This document shows positions 59,795-64,000 of a DNA stretch of 64,000 bases, piece by piece. Where the stretch lies: contig CM038704.1 in the NCBI GenBank assembly GCA_021613375.1, positions 2,377,647 to 2,441,646 on the forward strand, given 5' to 3'. Below the pieces are notes generated by a model that had not been told where the DNA came from, searched no databases, and saw nothing but the letters and a program-made list of their open reading frames with translations. The stretch comes from Megaleporinus macrocephalus (Eukaryota; Chordata; Actinopteri; Characiformes; Anostomidae). The position numbers and the translations under genes were made by a program. Position 1 is the first letter of the stretch, and each line of letters starts with the position of its first letter.

Positions 59795-60715
59795 TGATAA
59801 TATGTTGGGCTTTTGGGTACTTTTGGTATTTTTGCTGCAGCTTGCTATTTGGAGTACTACACAAGTACAGATTGGTATTTTTGGGTATTTGGGGTGCTGT
59901 ATAGGTATGTTTATTTTAATTGGGGGTATGGATTGGTATTTTAGGTATTTGGGATACTGTATAGGTACAGTTGGGTATTTGGATACTGCATGGATAGAGG
60001 TTGGTTTTTTGGATATTTGGGGTACTGCAGGGGTACAGTTTGGTATTCTGGGGTCCTTGGGGTACTGTATGGGTACAGTTTGGTATTTGGGGAATTGTAT
60101 AGGTATGGTTTGCTCTTTTGGGGTATAGAAGTTCTTTGGGTACAGTAAGTATTTTGGGTATTTGGGGTACTACATGGGTACAGATTGCTATGTTGGGTAT
60201 TTGGGGTACTGCAGGGGTACAGTTTGGTATTCTGGGGTACTTGGGGTACTGTATGGGTACAGTTTGGTATTTGGGGAATTGTATAGGTATGGTTTGCTCT
60301 TTTGGGGTATAGAAGTTCTTTGGGTACAGTAAGTATTTTGGGTATTTGGGGTACTACATGGGTACAGATTGCTATGTTGGGTATTTGGGGTACTGCAGGG
60401 GTACAGTTTGGTAGTTTGGGTATTTGGATACTGCATGGATAGAGGTTGTTTTTTGGGGGTATTTGGGGTGCTGTGTGGGTACAGTTTGGTATTTGGGGAA
60501 TTATATGGGTATAGTTTGCTCTTTTGGGTATGGGGGGTCATTGGGTACAATTAGGTATTTTGAGTATTTGGGGTACTTCATGGGTACAGCTTGGTATGTT
60601 GGGTATTTGGGATACTACATGGGTACCGTTGGGTATTTTGGGGTGTTTAGGGTACTGTATGGGTACAGTTTGGTATTTTGGGGTACTGTATGGATACAGT
60701 CTGGTACACTCAGTG
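59795..60715. repeat. Degenerate GGGTATTTGGGGTACTG repeats, block 3
   Basis: Words such as GGGTACAGTTTGGTATTTGG and GGGTATTTGGGGTACTACAT recur throughout. A 184-base block is duplicated almost exactly: TGCTCTTTTGGGGTATAGAA occurs at 60111 and 60295. Gly/Tyr/Trp-rich + frames (60-127 codons) are artefacts. Confidence 0.9.
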
Positions 60716-62149
60716 AGTCCTTTATTAAAAGCAATGGTTATGTACAGAACTATGAACATTCAAATAACAACTTGAATTCTTAAATTGTTACTTGTATGAA
60801 TGAACAGCTCTTCTCTAGGATGGGAATTAATTAACCTCTTAATGGTTCTATTCAGCATCAAGAAATGGTTTTGTTGTAACATATTCTGGAACCTTTGTGG
60901 AAACCCCTTTTTGCAAAAAGGGTACAGACTGAGTACGTTGGGCAAACATCAGCCAAACATTCAACATAAACAATTCACCCACTGCACATTACAACAAGTC
61001 CAGATGTATTCTGATGTAAAATATGTATGAAATGTATTTCTATCCTCCAGTTCTTTATATTGGATATACTGGAAATGTAATATATTTGCTAAACTTTGTC
61101 TTTTTTAGTGACCACAGTGAAGAAGAGTCTTTTTCAGATGGCTCACATGAACTTCATGTGGACAAAGCATCCACACATCCCCGTCCCTTATAACTCTGCC
61201 TATGAACTGTTTTATATACAAACTGAATGCATTTGATTGATGAAGGGAGTCGTGTGGGGGCGAAGTTTCCATTGTTTGTTTGTTTTTTAAACAAATAAAA
61301 GCAGATTGATTAATACGCTGTGCTGGTTTGATATGGCTCAGAACAGCCTATTCTCACACCAGATGAACTGATTTAATAATAATGTTTGGGTTTGGTTGTT
61401 GATCTGCGCTGATATTCAGAGACAGATGCTCAGATCTGCTGTGAACGGTTATGGGTGATGTTTCAGCTAAATCTTTTGGATGCACTCCCACTCATTACCC
61501 CCTCCCCCCAGCACCTCCACCCCCCAGACAGTTACATAATCCGCCGCACTGCTTTCCTCTGTCTGCACTCATCACGGCAAACAACGTGCTGTGCTCTTGC
61601 ACCTTGACTTGACAGTTTATAGACAGCCCCTAGAACGAACAAAGCTGTTTACTGAAAGAGGAAAATAAAAGGAGGCATTCTGGTGGAGATGAAACTGAAT
61701 TAATGATGCTCACGCTCAGGGCTGGAGTGCTGTGAAGGCGTTATACACTCCTGAAAATAAAGGTTCTTTGGAGTGACGGCATAGTGGAAAGATCTGAGGT
61801 CCACTTGTGACCTTCCTGCAATCGTATCTACCATAAACATAAAAAGTTATTTAATTATTCCATGACCAGCACTATCAACATCTTCATTTAGGGTCAGTCG
61901 TAGGCTGGAGGTTGGAGAACCAGTCCGACCTAGTTTTACCCCTAATTTTAATTCTAAAATTAAATGGTTGCTATTTAAACAGGTGGTTGCAGGGTGGTTG
62001 GTGTAAAATGCTCTGTTCTATAGAAACTTACTTTCAGAAGAGTTCACAGTGGTGGTGAATGGAACCAGATGTCCACCTCTAAAAAAAACCCACAAAGTTA
62101 TTACATCATATGGTAATGAATACACTTCTTATACACAGAAGACAGGTGT
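60716..62149. other. Non-coding stretch, partly complex
   Basis: An ACAAATAAAAGCAG sequence near 61289-61302 could be a polyadenylation signal for an unseen + strand gene. The block at about 61380-61700 is non-repetitive. A single unit of the 18-bp-array element (CACAGTGGTGGTGAATGGAA) is at about 62046. No coding exon is recognised. Confidence 0.4.
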
Positions 62150-62220
62150 AGGTTCACTGGTGGGTTTCATAGTAAATAGAATGTGTATATCAGTGTTGTA
62201 GACATGGTGACCCCAGTTTC
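62150..62220 (+). repeat. Flank of the dispersed element that seeded 18-bp array 3
   Basis: GTGTAGGTTCACTGGTGGGT, then GTTGTAGACATGGTGACCCC and AGTTTCC lead straight into the array, as at 33574-33640. Confidence 0.8.
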
Positions 62221-63000
62221 CATCACCATCACCACTGTAAACAGCATCACCACCACTGTAAACATCATCACCACCACTGTAAATATCACCATCACCACTG
62301 TAAACATCATCACCACCACTGTAAACATCACCACCACTGTAAACACCACCACCACTGTAAACACCATTACCACCACTGTAAACAACATCACCACCACTGT
62401 AAACACCATCACCACCACCACCACTGTAAACATCATCACCAAAACTGTAAACACCATCACCACCAATGTAAACATCACCACCACTGTAAACATCATTACT
62501 GCCACTGTAAACATCACCACCACTGTAAACATCACTATCACCACTGTAAACATCACTGTCACCACTGTAAACATCACCACCACCACTGTAAATATCACCA
62601 CCACCACTGTAAACATCACTATCACCACTGTAAACATCATCACCACCACTGTAAACATCATCACCACCACTGTAAACATAACCATCACCACTGTAAACAA
62701 CATCACCACCACTGTAAACATCATCACCACCACTGTAAACATCATCACCACCACTGTAAACATAACCATCACCACTGTAAACAACATCACCATGACCACT
62801 GTAAATAACATCACCACCACTGTAAACATCACTATCACCACTGTAAACAGCATCACCATCACCACTGTAAATAACATCACCACCACTGTAAATAACATCA
62901 CCACTGTAAATATCACCACCACCATCACTGTAAACATCACCACCACCACTGTAAACATCACCACCACCACTGTAAACACCATCACCACCACTGTAAAGAG
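62221..63000. repeat. 18-bp minisatellite, array 3 (same orientation as array 2)
   Basis: About 45 units of ATCACCACCACTGTAAAC and length variants. Most keep GTAAACA. Frames of about 290-310 codons on both strands are artefacts of 15/18-base units. Confidence 0.97.
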
Positions 63001-63190
63001 CATCACAATAACATTTAAACCATTTGAAACCAAACCCTCTCAGAATGTCTCTGTTGGACTAAGTGAGGTTAAAAATGTAAAACGTTGGTGGAGTCTGTAT
63101 CATGGAAGCATATAAAAATTCATCAGCTAATTGGAGCATTTTATTTATGTGGCCCTAACTGACCTCCCTTGGGGCACAGCAAACAGAAAA
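63001..63190. other. Non-coding stretch
   Basis: No feature recognised. Confidence 0.4.
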
Positions 63191-63192
63191 AA

Positions 63193-63201
63193 AAGAGAGA
63201 A

Positions 63202-63251
<50 letters not shown>
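63193..63251. repeat. (GA)n microsatellite
   Basis: About 55 bases of GA repeat. Confidence 0.95.
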
Positions 63252-63253
<2 letters not shown>

Positions 63254-63319
63254 CATGTAAAGAAGGGAATTTACAACCCTTTGTGTCTCCTATTATTCTT
63301 GCGTGGCACTGTCGTTGTT

Positions 63320-63828
63320 GTTATTATTATTATTATTATTAGTGTTGTCTAGTCAGTTCAGCCTCTTGGTGACCATATGAATACAGTTTCTCCAGAACAT
63401 CCTGTCGGCTTCTTAATGGATCTTTCAAGATATTTCTGTTTGGGTCCCTCAAACTTAATCACCCTGTTCTAAACTACTGTTCCTTTATCACCCGTGAACT
63501 GGCTCATCCCATAATGCACTTCACTTCAGTTATCCTGGCTCTGAGTGAGAGGAAAGGTTTGATTTAAAGTCTTTACAAACACCAAAGTTTAAAAGCATCA
63601 GTGTTTTTGTCCCTAAACAAATTAATATAAAAAGATGAAAAGCAGTGCACACATGATGCTACTTTTCCACACCTGAAGAATATTAATTAAACTTAAACAA
63701 AACTTAAAACCTAAACCTGTACTGCATTGTTTTCATGTTGCTTGACCTTTGACTTCCTTACTGAGGATCAGTGCATAAGGATTCTTTTCAAATCGAAGCA
63801 GTTTGTTGCATTAATATGAGGACTGAGT
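63320..63828. other. Non-coding stretch, possibly SINE-like at its start
   Basis: A (TTA)n run (63320-63341) is followed by GTCAGTTCAGCCTCTTGGTG and ACAGTTTCTCCAGAACATCC, which reads like a dispersed retroposon head, but I cannot assign the family. Confidence 0.35.
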
Positions 63829-64000
63829 TAGGGCTGTGTATGGGCAAGAACCTGGTGATACAATAAATATCGTGATATATCTATCATATATCATATATTA
63901 TATATGATTTATGATATATCACGATATATATTACAATACTGCAAGCAAAGTGATGTACTGTGATTTTTCAAATCCTACTATTAAAACATACCACTGTATG
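63829..64000 (+). repeat. Dispersed element with GATACA ends, copy 4 (runs off the window)
   Basis: Starts AGGGCTGTGTATGGGCAAGA and continues past the window edge. Between about 63867 and 63930 it has a long near-perfect palindrome made of ATATCGTGATATATC on the left and its complement GATATATCACGATATAT on the right. Confidence 0.75.

Noticed and set aside
57384..60783. Many Gly/Tyr/Trp-rich + frames of 60-127 codons that look like secreted glycine-rich proteins
   Set aside because: They follow the degenerate GGTACTG/GGTATTTTGG repeats in several frames with no conserved start, signal peptide or domain.
62167..63115. Frames of 288 and 310 codons in the third 18-bp array
   Set aside because: Same artefact. 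The frames begin and end in element flank or spacer without a coding signature.

Overview
The window looks like teleost fish nuclear DNA. It has one compact intronless GPCR gene, long AT-rich non-coding stretches, very many (TA)n, (CA)n and (GA)n microsatellites, and fish-type dispersed repeats (Tc1/mariner, hAT, LINE 3' tails, and an element ending in TTATGGCTGATCAGTG). The repeat types recall otophysans such as characins or catfishes, but that placement rests on memory of repeat families and is uncertain. The only confidently recognised protein gene is an SREB-family orphan receptor, most likely gpr27, at 55246-56355 on the + strand. It sits in a very GC-rich island (about 54.48-56.36 kb) that contrasts sharply with the AT-rich surroundings. 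| Layout. 0-3 kb: two copies of a dispersed repeat flank a MITE and an ~1 kb composite tandem array. 3.8-4.5 kb: TA microsatellite and TE fragments. 5.07-6.02 kb: 18-bp minisatellite. 8.07-8.54 kb: a complete non-autonomous hAT-type element with an 8-bp target duplication. 9.9-10.6 kb: a TIR element, a second dispersed element and a (TA)n-(T)40 tract. 10.9-12 kb and 13.9-14.5 kb: complex, possibly conserved sequence, with one good candidate 80-bp coding exon on the - strand (13977-14056). 14.8-17.3 kb: a chain of dead transposons joined by a 20-bp array. 17.4-20 kb: two more arrays. 20-31 kb: sparse, with GC/CpG-rich stretches at about 20.7-21.1, 23.0-23.4 and above all 28.2-29.3 kb (a likely promoter island), and a 1.3-kb purine-rich low-complexity block before the last. 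31.27-31.76 kb: a Tc1/mariner remnant with perfect 27-bp TIRs. 33.6-34.5 kb: a second 18-bp array. 35.5-36.8, 37.8-40.4, 42.15-47.1 and 47.8-51.3 kb: arrays of 41-, 16-, 53- and 34-bp units, together over 12 kb. 53.0-53.6 kb: a 45-bp array. 54.5-56.4 kb: gpr27 with its 5' region. 56.4-57.05 kb: a (GA)-rich block starting at the stop codon. 57.3-60.7 kb: degenerate GGTACTG/GGTATTTTGG repeats. 62.2-63.0 kb: a third 18-bp array. 63.83 kb to the end: a truncated dispersed element. | Roughly a third of the window is tandem repeat. The strongest general pattern is that several arrays appear to have grown out of pieces of dispersed transposable elements: the three 18-bp arrays share the same flanking element, the 20-bp array continues the 3' end of a dispersed element, and the 25-bp array is built from a transposon terminus. 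Several arrays also carry one transcription-factor-like core per unit (forkhead GTAAACA, AP-1 TGAGTCA, CRE TGACGTCA, AGGTCA). Most long open frames are artefacts of repeat units whose length is a multiple of three. I found no RNA genes, CRISPR arrays or bacterial-type systems. No searches could be run, so homology statements rest on recognition of motifs.
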